Assembly: GCF_003143855.1 (NCBI RefSeq)
Contig: NZ_QFRK01000003.1
Span: 272,809 to 336,808, forward strand
Direction of reading: 5' to 3'
Length of the DNA: 64,000 bases
Origin: Streptomyces sp. NWU339
GTDB lineage: Bacteria > Actinomycetota > Actinomycetes > Streptomycetales > Streptomycetaceae
Part shown: positions 17,898 through 24,602 of the stretch, piece by piece
Position numbering within the stretch: the stretch's first letter is position 1
Layout: the number at the start of each line of letters is the position of its first letter
The notes under the pieces: model-generated
Told to the model about the DNA's origin: nothing
Databases searched by the model: none
Seen by the model: the letters and a program-made list of their open reading frames with translations, nothing else
Made by a program: the position numbers and the translations under genes

Positions 17898-19604
17898 TCA
17901 CTTGGCGTCCGCGTAGCACTCCACCACCGCCGTAGTGAACGGGAACCGCACCGGTGTCCGCCCGAACGTCAGCCGGCCCGCCAGGGCCGCGGCGTCGCGG
18001 ATCGCCGCCGCCACCGCCTGCGCCTCCTGCTCGGGGCAGTGCACGATCACCTCGTCGTGCTGGAAGAAGACCAGTTCGGCGGCCATGTCCGTCAAGGCCT
18101 GCCGCAGTGCGGCGAGCAGCAGCAGGGTCCAGTCGGCGGCGCTGCCCTGGACGACGAAGTTGCGGGTGAAGCGGCCCCGCGCGCGGGCGTCGGTCGAGGC
18201 GTAACCCGGTACCCACTGCCGGGTGGCGTCGGGTTCCTCCTCCGCGACCGGGGCGCCCGCCGCGACCGGGATGCCCGCCTCCTCCACCGCGTCCTCCGTC
18301 GCACGGGCCGCGGGCGGGCAGGTGCGGCCCAGCCAGGTCCGTACGAGTCTGCCCTCCTCGCCCGCGCGGGCGGCCTCGTCGACGTAGGCGACCGCCTTGG
18401 GGAAGCGGCGTCGGAGGGCGGCGAGGTTCTTCAGGCCGTCGCCGGAGGTCTGGCCGTAGACCGCGCCGAGGACGGCGAGCTTCGCCTGCGCGCGGTCGCC
18501 GGAGAAGACGCGGTCGGACACCGACTGGTAGAGGTCGGTCTCCCGGCCGGCCACCTCCATCAGCCCGGGATCGCGGGAGATCGCCGCCAGGACCCGTGGC
18601 TCCATCTGGGCGGCGTCGGCGACGACCAGCCGCCAGCCCGGGTCGGCGACCACCGCGCGGCGGATCACCTTGGGGATCTGCAGCGCGCCCCCGCCGTTGG
18701 TCACCCAACGGCCCGTCACCGTCCCGCCTGCCAGAAACTCGGGCCGGAAGCGGCCGTCGCGCACCCAGTCCTGGAGCCAGGACCAGCCGTGGGCGACCCG
18801 GATGCGGTACAGCTTCTTGTACTCGATCAGCGGCTCGACCGCCGGATGGTCGATGGACTCGAGCTCCCACCGGCGGGTCGAGGAGACCTTGATCCCGGCC
18901 TGCGCGAACGCCTTGACGACGTCGGCGGGCAGGTCGGGCCGCACCCGGCGGCCGAAGGCGGCGGACACCTCGTCGGCGAGTTCGGCGAGTCTGCGCGGTT
19001 CGCCGCCGCCCGCGTACCGCTCGCCGAGGAGGTCGTGCAGGACCGCGCGGTGCACGTCCGCCCGCCAGGGCACCCCCGCGCGGTTCATCTCGGCGGCGAC
19101 GAGCATCCCCGCCGACTCCGCGGCCACGAGCAGCCGCATTCTGTCCGGATGCGCGGTCGCCCCGATCCGGCGCTGCTGCTCGGCGTAGACCGCGACGAGG
19201 TCCTCCAGCGGTACGTGCGCGTCCCGGGGTTCGAAGAGGGACGGCTGCGCGCCCGGCTCGGCCGGGCGCTGCGGCGGATCGGGCGGTACGGGGCCGCCGC
19301 GCAGCCGGGCCAGGGCGGCCGCGGCCGAACGGGGCTCCCCGTACCGCCCCTCGTGGCCGAGCAGGAGCGTCTCGGCGGCCTCGACGTCGTAGCACCGCGC
19401 CACTCGCACCCCCGCGGCGAGCAGGCGCGGATGGACCTCGGAGGTGGACCGCCACACCCACCGCGTGACGCCGGGCCGGCTCCGCACGGCCTCGGCGGGA
19501 TCCGCCTCCCGCCGCACCGGAGCGGCGGGCAGCCCGTCCGGGCCGAGGGGGGCGACGTCCACGCCACCTTCCTCGGCTGGAGCGAGCGCCCACCGGTCGG
19601 CCAT
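17898..19604 (-). CDS. Family A DNA polymerase (second PolA-like enzyme)
   Basis: 568 residues, much shorter than PolA (about 900). The polymerase motifs are complete: motif A VVADAAQMEPRVLAAIS, motif B with AKLAVLGAVYGQTSG, and motif C FFQHDEVIVHC. The N-terminal 170 residues occupy the place of the 3'-5' exonuclease domain; I cannot identify its full set of metal-binding acidic residues, so proofreading is uncertain. There is no 5' nuclease domain. Likely a repair or accessory polymerase. The ATG follows CACACT by six bases (leaderless pattern). Actinobacteria commonly carry this gene besides polA. Confidence 0.85.
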   Translation of the reverse strand: MADRWALAPAEEGGVDVAPLGPDGLPAAPVRREADPAEAVRSRPGVTRWVWRSTSEVHPRLLAAGVRVARCYDVEAAETLLLGHEGRYGEPRSAAAALARLRGGPVPPDPPQRPAEPGAQPSLFEPRDAHVPLEDLVAVYAEQQRRIGATAHPDRMRLLVAAESAGMLVAAEMNRAGVPWRADVHRAVLHDLLGERYAGGGEPRRLAELADEVSAAFGRRVRPDLPADVVKAFAQAGIKVSSTRRWELESIDHPAVEPLIEYKKLYRIRVAHGWSWLQDWVRDGRFRPEFLAGGTVTGRWVTNGGGALQIPKVIRRAVVADPGWRLVVADAAQMEPRVLAAISRDPGLMEVAGRETDLYQSVSDRVFSGDRAQAKLAVLGAVYGQTSGDGLKNLAALRRRFPKAVAYVDEAARAGEEGRLVRTWLGRTCPPAARATEDAVEEAGIPVAAGAPVAEEEPDATRQWVPGYASTDARARGRFTRNFVVQGSAADWTLLLLAALRQALTDMAAELVFFQHDEVIVHCPEQEAQAVAAAIRDAAALAGRLTFGRTPVRFPFTTAVVECYADAK

Positions 19605-19689
19605 GGTGTGAGTGTGGCAGGGGGGTCTGACAACATCCCTGTGCCCGGGTGCCTCTGCGCCCGGATGCCCGGACGCCTGGATGCCCGGG

Positions 19690-20463
19690 TCAGCCCTGCC
19701 CGGGCTCGGGCTTCGTGGGCTGTCCGTCCGCCGCCTCCGGTTCCTGGGTCTCCAGGAACTGCGCCAGCATCTCGGTGACGTACCGCTCGGTGGTGGTCTT
19801 GTCGATGCCGAGGCCGCTGAGGACGCCCTCGCCGTTCTCGTGCTCCAGCAGGGCGAGCAGGAGGTGTTCGGTGCCGACGTAGTTGTGGCCGAGGCGGAGG
19901 GCCTCGCGGAAGGTGAGTTCCAGGACCTTCTTGGCCGCCGCGCCGTACGGCACCAGCTCGGGGGCCTCTTCGACGGGCGGCGGGAGCAGCGCGGCCGCGG
20001 CCTCGCGGACCGCCTCCAGGGTGGTGCCCTGCTCGGTGATCGCCTTCGCGGCCAGGCTGCCCGGCTCGGCCAGCAGGCCGAGGACCAGGTGCTCGGGCAG
20101 GCCCTCGGCGTTGCGCGCGGCCTTGGCCTCGTTGTGCGAGGCCATCACCACGTTGCGGGCGCGGGGCGTGTAGCGGTGGAAGCCCTCGTTCGGGTCGAGC
20201 GGGGCCGAGTCCTTCGTCACGAAACGCTTCTGGGCCGCCTGCCGGGTGACGCCCATGCTCTTGCCGATGTCCGTCCAGGAGGCGCCCGAGCGCCGGGCCT
20301 GGTCCACGAAGTGGCCGATCAGGTGGTCCGCCACGTCGCCGAGGTGCTCTCCCGCGAGCACCGCGTCCTGAAGCTGCCGGAGGGGCTCCTCGTGGACCTT
20401 CTTGATGGCCTCGATGAGGTCGTCGAGGCGTACGGATGACTTGATGCCGGGGTTCGTCGTCAT
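19690..20463 (-). CDS. HTH/Clp-N domain regulator-like protein
   Basis: 257 residues. Residues about 45-72 hold a helix-turn-helix, SWTDIGKSMGVTRQAAQ. They are followed by two Clp N-terminal repeats (about 75-145 and 165-240), with RARNVVMASHNEA and GTEHLLLALLEHE as typical segments. There is no AAA+ ATPase domain, so this is not a Clp chaperone. Clp N-domains bind substrates, adaptors or phosphoarginine in ClpC; here one may act as the sensor of a DNA-binding protein. The promoter (20470-20498) is covered by two palindromes, suggesting self-regulation. The message should be leaderless. The gene diverges from a DUF2786 gene. Confidence 0.85.
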   Translation of the reverse strand: MTTNPGIKSSVRLDDLIEAIKKVHEEPLRQLQDAVLAGEHLGDVADHLIGHFVDQARRSGASWTDIGKSMGVTRQAAQKRFVTKDSAPLDPNEGFHRYTPRARNVVMASHNEAKAARNAEGLPEHLVLGLLAEPGSLAAKAITEQGTTLEAVREAAAALLPPPVEEAPELVPYGAAAKKVLELTFREALRLGHNYVGTEHLLLALLEHENGEGVLSGLGIDKTTTERYVTEMLAQFLETQEPEAADGQPTKPEPGQG

Positions 20464-20464
20464 G

Positions 20465-20511
20465 TGTCAACCGTAGGTTGACAGTAAGGGGGTGTCAACC
20501 ATGAGTTGACA
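20465..20511. promoter_or_regulatory. Two 19-bp palindromic operators
   Basis: Site 1, TGTCAACCGTAGGTTGACA at 20465-20483, has perfect 8-bp arms around GTA and covers the -10 element. Site 2, TGTCAACCATGAGTTGACA at 20493-20511, has 7-bp arms and covers the -35. The centres are 28 bp apart. A bound protein would block the HTH/Clp-N promoter; the gene's own product is the natural candidate. The divergent DUF2786 gene starts 58 bases beyond site 2. Confidence 0.75.
20470..20498 (-). promoter_or_regulatory. Leaderless promoter of the HTH/Clp-N gene
   Basis: On the minus strand TTGACA (20498-20493) is followed by a 17-base spacer and TACGGT (20475-20470). Six bases later comes the ATG at 20463. 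This is a near-ideal housekeeping promoter with transcription starting at the start codon. Confidence 0.75.
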
Positions 20512-20568
20512 GACGGATGCGTCAGGTCAGGGGTCCGGCGGGGAGAGGGGGCATGGCACGATCGACCC

Positions 20569-21750
20569 GTGAGCACGTCCAGTACCGTCGACCGCGCCTT
20601 CCGGGCAGCCCTGTACGCCACCACCGACGACGCCCTCGACACCGGCGCGTCCCTGCTCGCCTCCGATCCGGCGGCGGACGCCGAACTCGCGGGGCGGGGC
20701 GAGGAGTTCGTGGCGACGGCCTGGCGGCGCGGCTGGCAGCCCGCCGACGTCGTACGGATCGTCCGGCGCGAACTGGACGACGTGCACGTACGGCTGGCCT
20801 CGGAGCTGATCCGCGCGCAGGCGCCGCACGACCGGCCCCGCGGCCCCCGCTGGCACGCCCAGCTCGGCGATCTCGGCGGTCGTCTCGGCGACCGCGAGGC
20901 CGCTGCCGCGCGGCGCGCCGACCGCTTCTCGCACGCCACCGCCGTACTGGAGCTGTACCGGCTGCTGCTGCGCCTGCCCGCCCTCGAACCCCTCGACGAG
21001 CCCGACGGGGGCGCGGCGGGAAGCGAAAGAGCCGGGGGTGCGGGCTCACCCGCGCGGGAACGGCACCCGGAGTCCCGCATGCTGGGCCGCATCCGCGCCC
21101 TGCTGGCCAAGGCGGAGGCGACCGGGTTCCCGGAGGAGGCGGAGGCCCTCACCGCCAAGGCGCAGGAGCTGATGGCACGGCACAGTGTCGACGAGGCGCT
21201 GCTCGCGGTGCGGGCCCCCTCGGCGACGGCTCCGGGAGCGTGCCGGATCGGGGTGGAGCCGCCGTACGAGCAGACCAAGGCCGTGCTGCTGGACGCGATC
21301 GCCACCGCGAATCACTGCCGGGCCGTGTGGAACGAGGCCCTCGGCTTCTCCACGGTGGTCGGCTTCGCCTCCGACCTGGAGGCGGTCGAACTCCTCCACA
21401 CCTCACTGCTCGTGCAGGCCGGTACGGCCATGGCGAAGGCGGAGGCGGCTCAGCGGGCCGGGGGACGCAAGCGGACCAAGACCTTCCGGCAGTCCTTCCT
21501 CGCGGCGTACGTCCACCGTGTGGGCGCGCGTCTCGCGGCTGCCGCCGAGAGCCAGCTGACGGACGACTCGCTCCCGGTGCTCGCCTCCCGCGACGTCGCG
21601 GTCACCGAGCGGCTGGACCGCCTGTTCCCGGAGACGACGACCACCCGGCTGCGCGGGGTGAGCGACGCGGCGGGGTGGGAGGAGGGCGCGCGGGCGGCGG
21701 ACGACGCCCAGGTCGAAGCGCGCGGACGGCTTCCCGGCCGGCGTCCCTGA
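20569..21750 (+). CDS. DUF2786 domain protein
   Basis: 393 residues from GTG. The recognisable part is DUF2786 (about residues 165-210), with MLGRIRALLAKAEATGFPEE and LTAKAQELMARHSVDEALL. This domain occurs with putative metallopeptidase or nucleic-acid-related proteins, but its role is unknown. The N-terminal 120 residues and C-terminal 170 are mostly helical and lack an obvious catalytic motif. The GTG follows CACGAT (20557-20562) by six bases, so the message is probably leaderless. It diverges from the HTH/Clp-N gene and may share its operators. Confidence 0.75.
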   Translation: MSTSSTVDRAFRAALYATTDDALDTGASLLASDPAADAELAGRGEEFVATAWRRGWQPADVVRIVRRELDDVHVRLASELIRAQAPHDRPRGPRWHAQLGDLGGRLGDREAAAARRADRFSHATAVLELYRLLLRLPALEPLDEPDGGAAGSERAGGAGSPARERHPESRMLGRIRALLAKAEATGFPEEAEALTAKAQELMARHSVDEALLAVRAPSATAPGACRIGVEPPYEQTKAVLLDAIATANHCRAVWNEALGFSTVVGFASDLEAVELLHTSLLVQAGTAMAKAEAAQRAGGRKRTKTFRQSFLAAYVHRVGARLAAAAESQLTDDSLPVLASRDVAVTERLDRLFPETTTTRLRGVSDAAGWEEGARAADDAQVEARGRLPGRRP

Positions 21751-21753
21751 AGT

Positions 21754-21786
21754 GGTGCCCGATCGGTCACCGGCCGATCGGGCACC
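21754..21786. terminator. Perfect 13-bp hairpin between convergent genes
   Basis: GGTGCCCGATCGG (21754-21766) is exactly complementary to CCGATCGGGCACC (21774-21786), with a seven-base loop. It lies between the converging DUF2786 and lipoprotein genes and can work on both strands. Confidence 0.8.
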
Positions 21787-21792
21787 GCCCGC

Positions 21793-22347
21793 TCAGTCAC
21801 CCGACCGCTGGAAGGCGCTCACGGTCGCGTCGGCCGTGCCCGTCCCCGTCGCCGTGCCCTCACCCTCGCCCTGGTTCGCCACCGGGCCGTACGACCAGGG
21901 GAAGTCGCGGGTGGCGGAGTCGCCGGGGAGGCCGATCTCCAGGGTCTTCGCGTCCAGGCTCCGGCCGGCGTCCTCCGGCCCGCGCACGTAGGTGATCGTG
22001 AAGGAGGCGGACCCGCCCTCGGGCAGAGTCAGCTTCTGGGCCGTGGCGCCGTCCGTCGGCGCCAGAGCGACGGGCTCGCCCCCCGCCGCCACCAGGCTCG
22101 CCCCGGGGAAGCCGTCCAGGACGCAGGAGGGGCCCTGGTTGACGAGGTTCACGGGGACCTCGCCGTTGTCACCGGCGGCCGGGGCCTCGCTCGCGGGGCC
22201 GACTTCCACGCTCACCGTCGCGGTCGAACAGGCCCCGCTCTCCTGCTTCGCGTCGTCCTTCGCCCCGTCACCACCGTTCTCGCCGCCGCAGGCGGTCAGC
22301 AGGAGGAGGGCGGTGACGGCGGTGACGGTGGTCGGCATGGCGCGCAT
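21793..22347 (-). CDS. DUF4232-type lipoprotein
   Basis: 184 residues beginning MRAMPTTVTAVTALLLL and ending its signal in lipobox LTAC. The mature part starts with a charged linker (GGENGGDGAKDDAKQES). A beta-sandwich-like domain of the DUF4232 pattern follows: VPVNLVNQGPSCVLDGFPGASL, then a late FTITYVRGPE. Function unknown; such proteins are common secreted actinobacterial lipoproteins. The ATG at 22347 has AGGGGA about seven bases upstream. A similar lipoprotein gene lies upstream on the same strand, with a hairpin between them. Confidence 0.82.
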   Translation of the reverse strand: MRAMPTTVTAVTALLLLTACGGENGGDGAKDDAKQESGACSTATVSVEVGPASEAPAAGDNGEVPVNLVNQGPSCVLDGFPGASLVAAGGEPVALAPTDGATAQKLTLPEGGSASFTITYVRGPEDAGRSLDAKTLEIGLPGDSATRDFPWSYGPVANQGEGEGTATGTGTADATVSAFQRSGD

Positions 22348-22399
22348 GAGGATTCCCCTGGGGTCGTGGAGCAGCCCCCAGATCATCACACCCCGGGGA

Positions 22400-22423
22400 G
22401 CCCTCCCGGCGCATCCGGAGGGC
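22400..22423. terminator. Hairpin between two lipoprotein genes
   Basis: GCCCTCC (22400-22406) pairs with GGAGGGC (22417-22423). It lies 20 bases past the stop of the upstream minus-strand lipoprotein gene. Confidence 0.5.
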
Positions 22424-22442
22424 AGAGTCCGCACAGCGGCTC

Positions 22443-23003
22443 CTACGACCCCGGCCCCGCGGTCGGCAGCTCCTGCGGCAGTCGGCCGCCCTCGGCCTTG
22501 GTGAACGTCTCGGTGCCGAGGGAGCTCTCCCAGGTGACCTTCAGGGTGGACCCGCTCACGGAGTCGACCGTGCCGCTCGCCCGGTCCGCCTTGCCGTCCG
22601 CGCACTTCAGGCTGATCGTCGAGGCCCCGGCGTCCTCCCGCGCGGTGCCACTGCACACGGTGCCGCCCATGGCGAAGAGGGCCGCCTGGTCGCCGGTGAA
22701 CACCAGGGCCACGGCCTTGCCCCCGGCCGTGGTGAGCCAGCTGCCCTCCAGTTTGCCCGCGGGGGCGCCGGTCGCGTCCGAACCGCCGGACCCGGACCCG
22801 GTGCCGCCGCCGAACTCGGGGGCGGTCGTGGTGGCCGGCGTGGACGGGGTGGCGCCGGTCGCGGAGTCGTCGCGGGAGTCGCCGTCACCGCCGCACCCGG
22901 CGAGCACCAGCGCGCCGGCCAGGCCCATGGCCGCGTACGCGATCCGCGTGCGCCGGCCCGCCGCGGTGCACGCCCCCGCGATCCCCTGATCCACCGATGT
23001 CAC
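22443..23003 (-). CDS. Lipoprotein of unknown function
   Basis: 186 residues. The N-terminus ends in lipobox LAGC after a basic region, GRRTRIAYAAMG, and a hydrophobic core. A Thr/Ser/Gly-rich linker precedes a compact domain containing GSWLTTAGGKAVALVFTG and two cysteines (GTVCSG and LKCADG) that could form a disulfide. No known catalytic motif is visible. The GTG at 23003 has AGGGGG seven bases upstream; GTG at 22994 is possible. TTAGCT around 23053 on this strand could be part of the promoter. Confidence 0.75.
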   Translation of the reverse strand: MTSVDQGIAGACTAAGRRTRIAYAAMGLAGALVLAGCGGDGDSRDDSATGATPSTPATTTAPEFGGGTGSGSGGSDATGAPAGKLEGSWLTTAGGKAVALVFTGDQAALFAMGGTVCSGTAREDAGASTISLKCADGKADRASGTVDSVSGSTLKVTWESSLGTETFTKAEGGRLPQELPTAGPGS

Positions 23004-23253
23004 CGCAAGCCCCCTAGCTGTGGTCGGCCCCGTCGGCCGGAACGGCCGGAGCCAGCTAACAGGACGTACCCGGCGCCCCACCAGCCCGGTGACACCGCAC
23101 ACCGAAAAAAGAGACCGCTTGCAGGACTGAGCAGAGAACTGAAGGACACACGAAGGCACACGAGGGAACAGGAGAGCCCTCGTACGCGTCTCACTTCCAG
23201 ACGGGGGACTGGCAGGCCCGGCGGCAGGGTTGTAATTGCAGGAGCACCCCGCG

Positions 23254-23280
23254 TGCACGTGCATCTGCCCATGCATTTGC
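23254..23280 (+). repeat. 27-bp shared element, copy 1
   Basis: Begins with the palindrome TGCACGTGCA and continues through ATCTGCCC to TGCATTTGC. It matches the reverse complement of 24358-24384 at 25 of 27 bases, while the flanks do not match. It lies 14 bases before a TATGAT hexamer (23294-23299) upstream of the DUF397 gene. In one frame it reads HVHLPMHL and could belong to a 19-codon frame starting with GTG at 23253 behind AGGAG. Confidence 0.8.
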
Positions 23281-23360
23281 ACATGAACAAAGCTATGATC
23301 CGGATCAGTTGACCACTGCATCAATGGCCACACCAGCCAGTGCACACCGGGGAGCGACCT

Positions 23361-23675
23361 GTGGACCACGACGTGTACGACGGCGACGTGTACGAGGGGG
23401 ACGTGTACGAGGGGGACGTGTACGACGGCGCCGGCGCGTCCCGCGTGTACAACGGCATGGCGGCCACCGGGCTGGACGGCGTGGCCTGGCAGAAGAGCCG
23501 GCACAGCAACTCGCAGGGATCCTGCGTGGAGTTCGCCCGGCTGCCCGGGGGTGAGGTGGCGGTGCGCAACTCCCGCTTTCCCGAGGGGCCCGCGCTCGTC
23601 TACACCCGCGCGGAGATCGAGGCGATGCTGCTCGGCGTCAAGGACGGCGAGTTCGACCACCTCGTCGCCGGCTGA
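23361..23675 (+). CDS. DUF397 protein (BldB/WhiJ-cluster type)
   Basis: 104 residues. The C-terminal 60 residues are a DUF397 domain: WQKSRHSNSQGSCVEFA, then VAVRNSRFPEGPALVYT. DUF397 proteins, including the developmental regulator BldB, are very common in Streptomyces and usually lie beside an XRE regulator and an ATPase-fold protein, as here. The N-terminus is unusual: four tandem DVY(D/E)G units from 15-bp repeats. GTG at 23361 follows GGGGAGCG at good spacing; GTG at 23340 is a less likely start. A long hairpin follows. It probably acts with the XRE protein encoded at 24603. Confidence 0.85.
   Translation: MDHDVYDGDVYEGDVYEGDVYDGAGASRVYNGMAATGLDGVAWQKSRHSNSQGSCVEFARLPGGEVAVRNSRFPEGPALVYTRAEIEAMLLGVKDGEFDHLVAG
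23370..23429. repeat. Four tandem 15-bp repeats in the DUF397 gene
   Basis: Four units of GACGTGTACGASGGS run without interruption, encoding DVYDG, DVYEG, DVYEG and DVYDG. Units 1 and 4 are identical, as are units 2 and 3. Copy number can change without a frameshift. Confidence 0.85.
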
Positions 23676-23708
23676 CCCGGCGGTCTCCCGCCCCCGGGCC
23701 CCGGGGTG

Positions 23709-23761
23709 GTGACGCGCGTAGAGGGGACACGGTGCCCGCGGGCGGCGCCGTGCCGCGTCAC
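23709..23761. terminator. Nested hairpin between convergent genes
   Basis: The outer stem GTGACGCG (23709-23716) pairs with CGCGTCAC (23754-23761). Inside it CACGG (23728-23732) pairs with CCGTG (23748-23752). It separates the DUF397 gene from the converging ATPase-fold gene. Confidence 0.6.
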
Positions 23762-23774
23762 GTCATGCGTCATG

Positions 23775-24284
23775 TCACGTCATGTCATACGACGGACCGC
23801 GGAGCCGGAACAAGGCCCAGACCACCTTGCCGCCGAGTGCCCCCCTCATCGGCTGCCAGCCCCAGCTGTCGCTGAACGATTCGACCAGCAGCAGTCCGCG
23901 GCCCGACTCGGCGGAGAAGTCGCCCGCCTCACCGGTCACGGGACTGTCGTGGCTGGGGTCGCGCACCGCGCACACCAGCCGCCCGGTCCACCGCATCAGA
24001 TGCAGCCGCACCGGCGGTTCCTGTCCCGTCAGCCGGGGCGCTTCGGCCGGCAGGCCGTGCCGCAGGGCGTTGGTCACCAGCTCGGAGACGACCAGGCACA
24101 CATCGTCGAAACGGTTGCCCACGTCCCACTGGTCACAGGTCTTCCGGGTGAACCGGCGGGCCTCGCGCACCGCTTCGTGGCGGGCCGGGAGAGAGCAGGA
24201 AGCGGCGTCGGACACGGCCGCGGGGTCCAGCGGCGGAAGGCCCTGCCGTAACGGCTCGAGCATGGTCGATCCATTCGTCCCCAT
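23775..24284 (-). CDS. HATPase-fold regulatory protein of the DUF397/XRE cluster
   Basis: 169 residues with a single GHKL/HATPase domain. The N box is VVSELVTNALRHG, and the later ESGRGLLLVESFSDSWGW holds the G1/G2 glycines, so ATP binding is likely, unlike the protein at 264. Family members (AbaA/WhiJ cluster proteins, RsbW-like) regulate by protein binding or phosphorylation. ATG at 24284 has GGGAG eight bases upstream and is preferred over GTG at 24293. A 47-residue gene ends 32 bases upstream on the same strand and may be co-transcribed. Confidence 0.85.
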   Translation of the reverse strand: MGTNGSTMLEPLRQGLPPLDPAAVSDAASCSLPARHEAVREARRFTRKTCDQWDVGNRFDDVCLVVSELVTNALRHGLPAEAPRLTGQEPPVRLHLMRWTGRLVCAVRDPSHDSPVTGEAGDFSAESGRGLLLVESFSDSWGWQPMRGALGGKVVWALFRLRGPSYDMT

Positions 24285-24316
24285 GCGAGGCACTCCCGGA
24301 ATTCGCGGTCGTAGCG

Positions 24317-24460
24317 CTACGGCGGTGGTGCGAAGGCCATGGTTTCCGATGCGCAGAGCAGATGCAAGGGCAGATGCACGTGCAGCTGACCGAAATCGTC
24401 CTGCCCGTACCGCTTGTTGGTCAATTTTTCCGTCACCTTTTCCTTGTCTTTCCGCCCCAT
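24317..24460 (-). CDS. 47-residue small protein
   Basis: Begins MGRKDKEKVTEKLTNKRYG and ends MAFAPPP. AGGAGAGG lies three to ten bases before the ATG, a strong binding site. The N-terminal half is basic and probably helical. The middle, LHVHLPLHLL, is encoded by copy 2 of the 27-bp shared element. It sits between the XRE gene (divergent) and the ATPase-fold gene (same strand, 32 bases on), inside the developmental-type cluster. Codon use is less GC-biased than its neighbours. I know no family for it; a real gene is likely from the binding site, length and placement. Confidence 0.55.
   Translation of the reverse strand: MGRKDKEKVTEKLTNKRYGQDDFGQLHVHLPLHLLCASETMAFAPPP
24358..24384 (-). repeat. 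27-bp shared element, copy 2
   Basis: On the minus strand it starts with TGCACGTGCA and ends TGCATCTGC. It differs from copy 1 (23254-23280) at two positions only. It is in reverse orientation relative to copy 1 and lies inside the coding sequence of the 47-residue gene. Confidence 0.8.
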
Positions 24461-24602
24461 CAGCCTCTCCTGTTGTCTGAACCGTGCTCCTTCCCGAGCG
24501 AAACCCCTGGCTCGATCCCGTTTCCGTAACCGGTCGAGTACTGCTCGGAGTGTTTTAGTGGCAGACTTCGGGCCCTGGCAGACGTTGGGGAGGCTGGCGA
24601 AC

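Noticed and set aside
24310-24321. CGTAGCGCTACG palindrome as an operator
   Set aside because: It overlaps the stop codon of the 47-residue gene and occurs once; without a second site or a nearby promoter it is not convincing.
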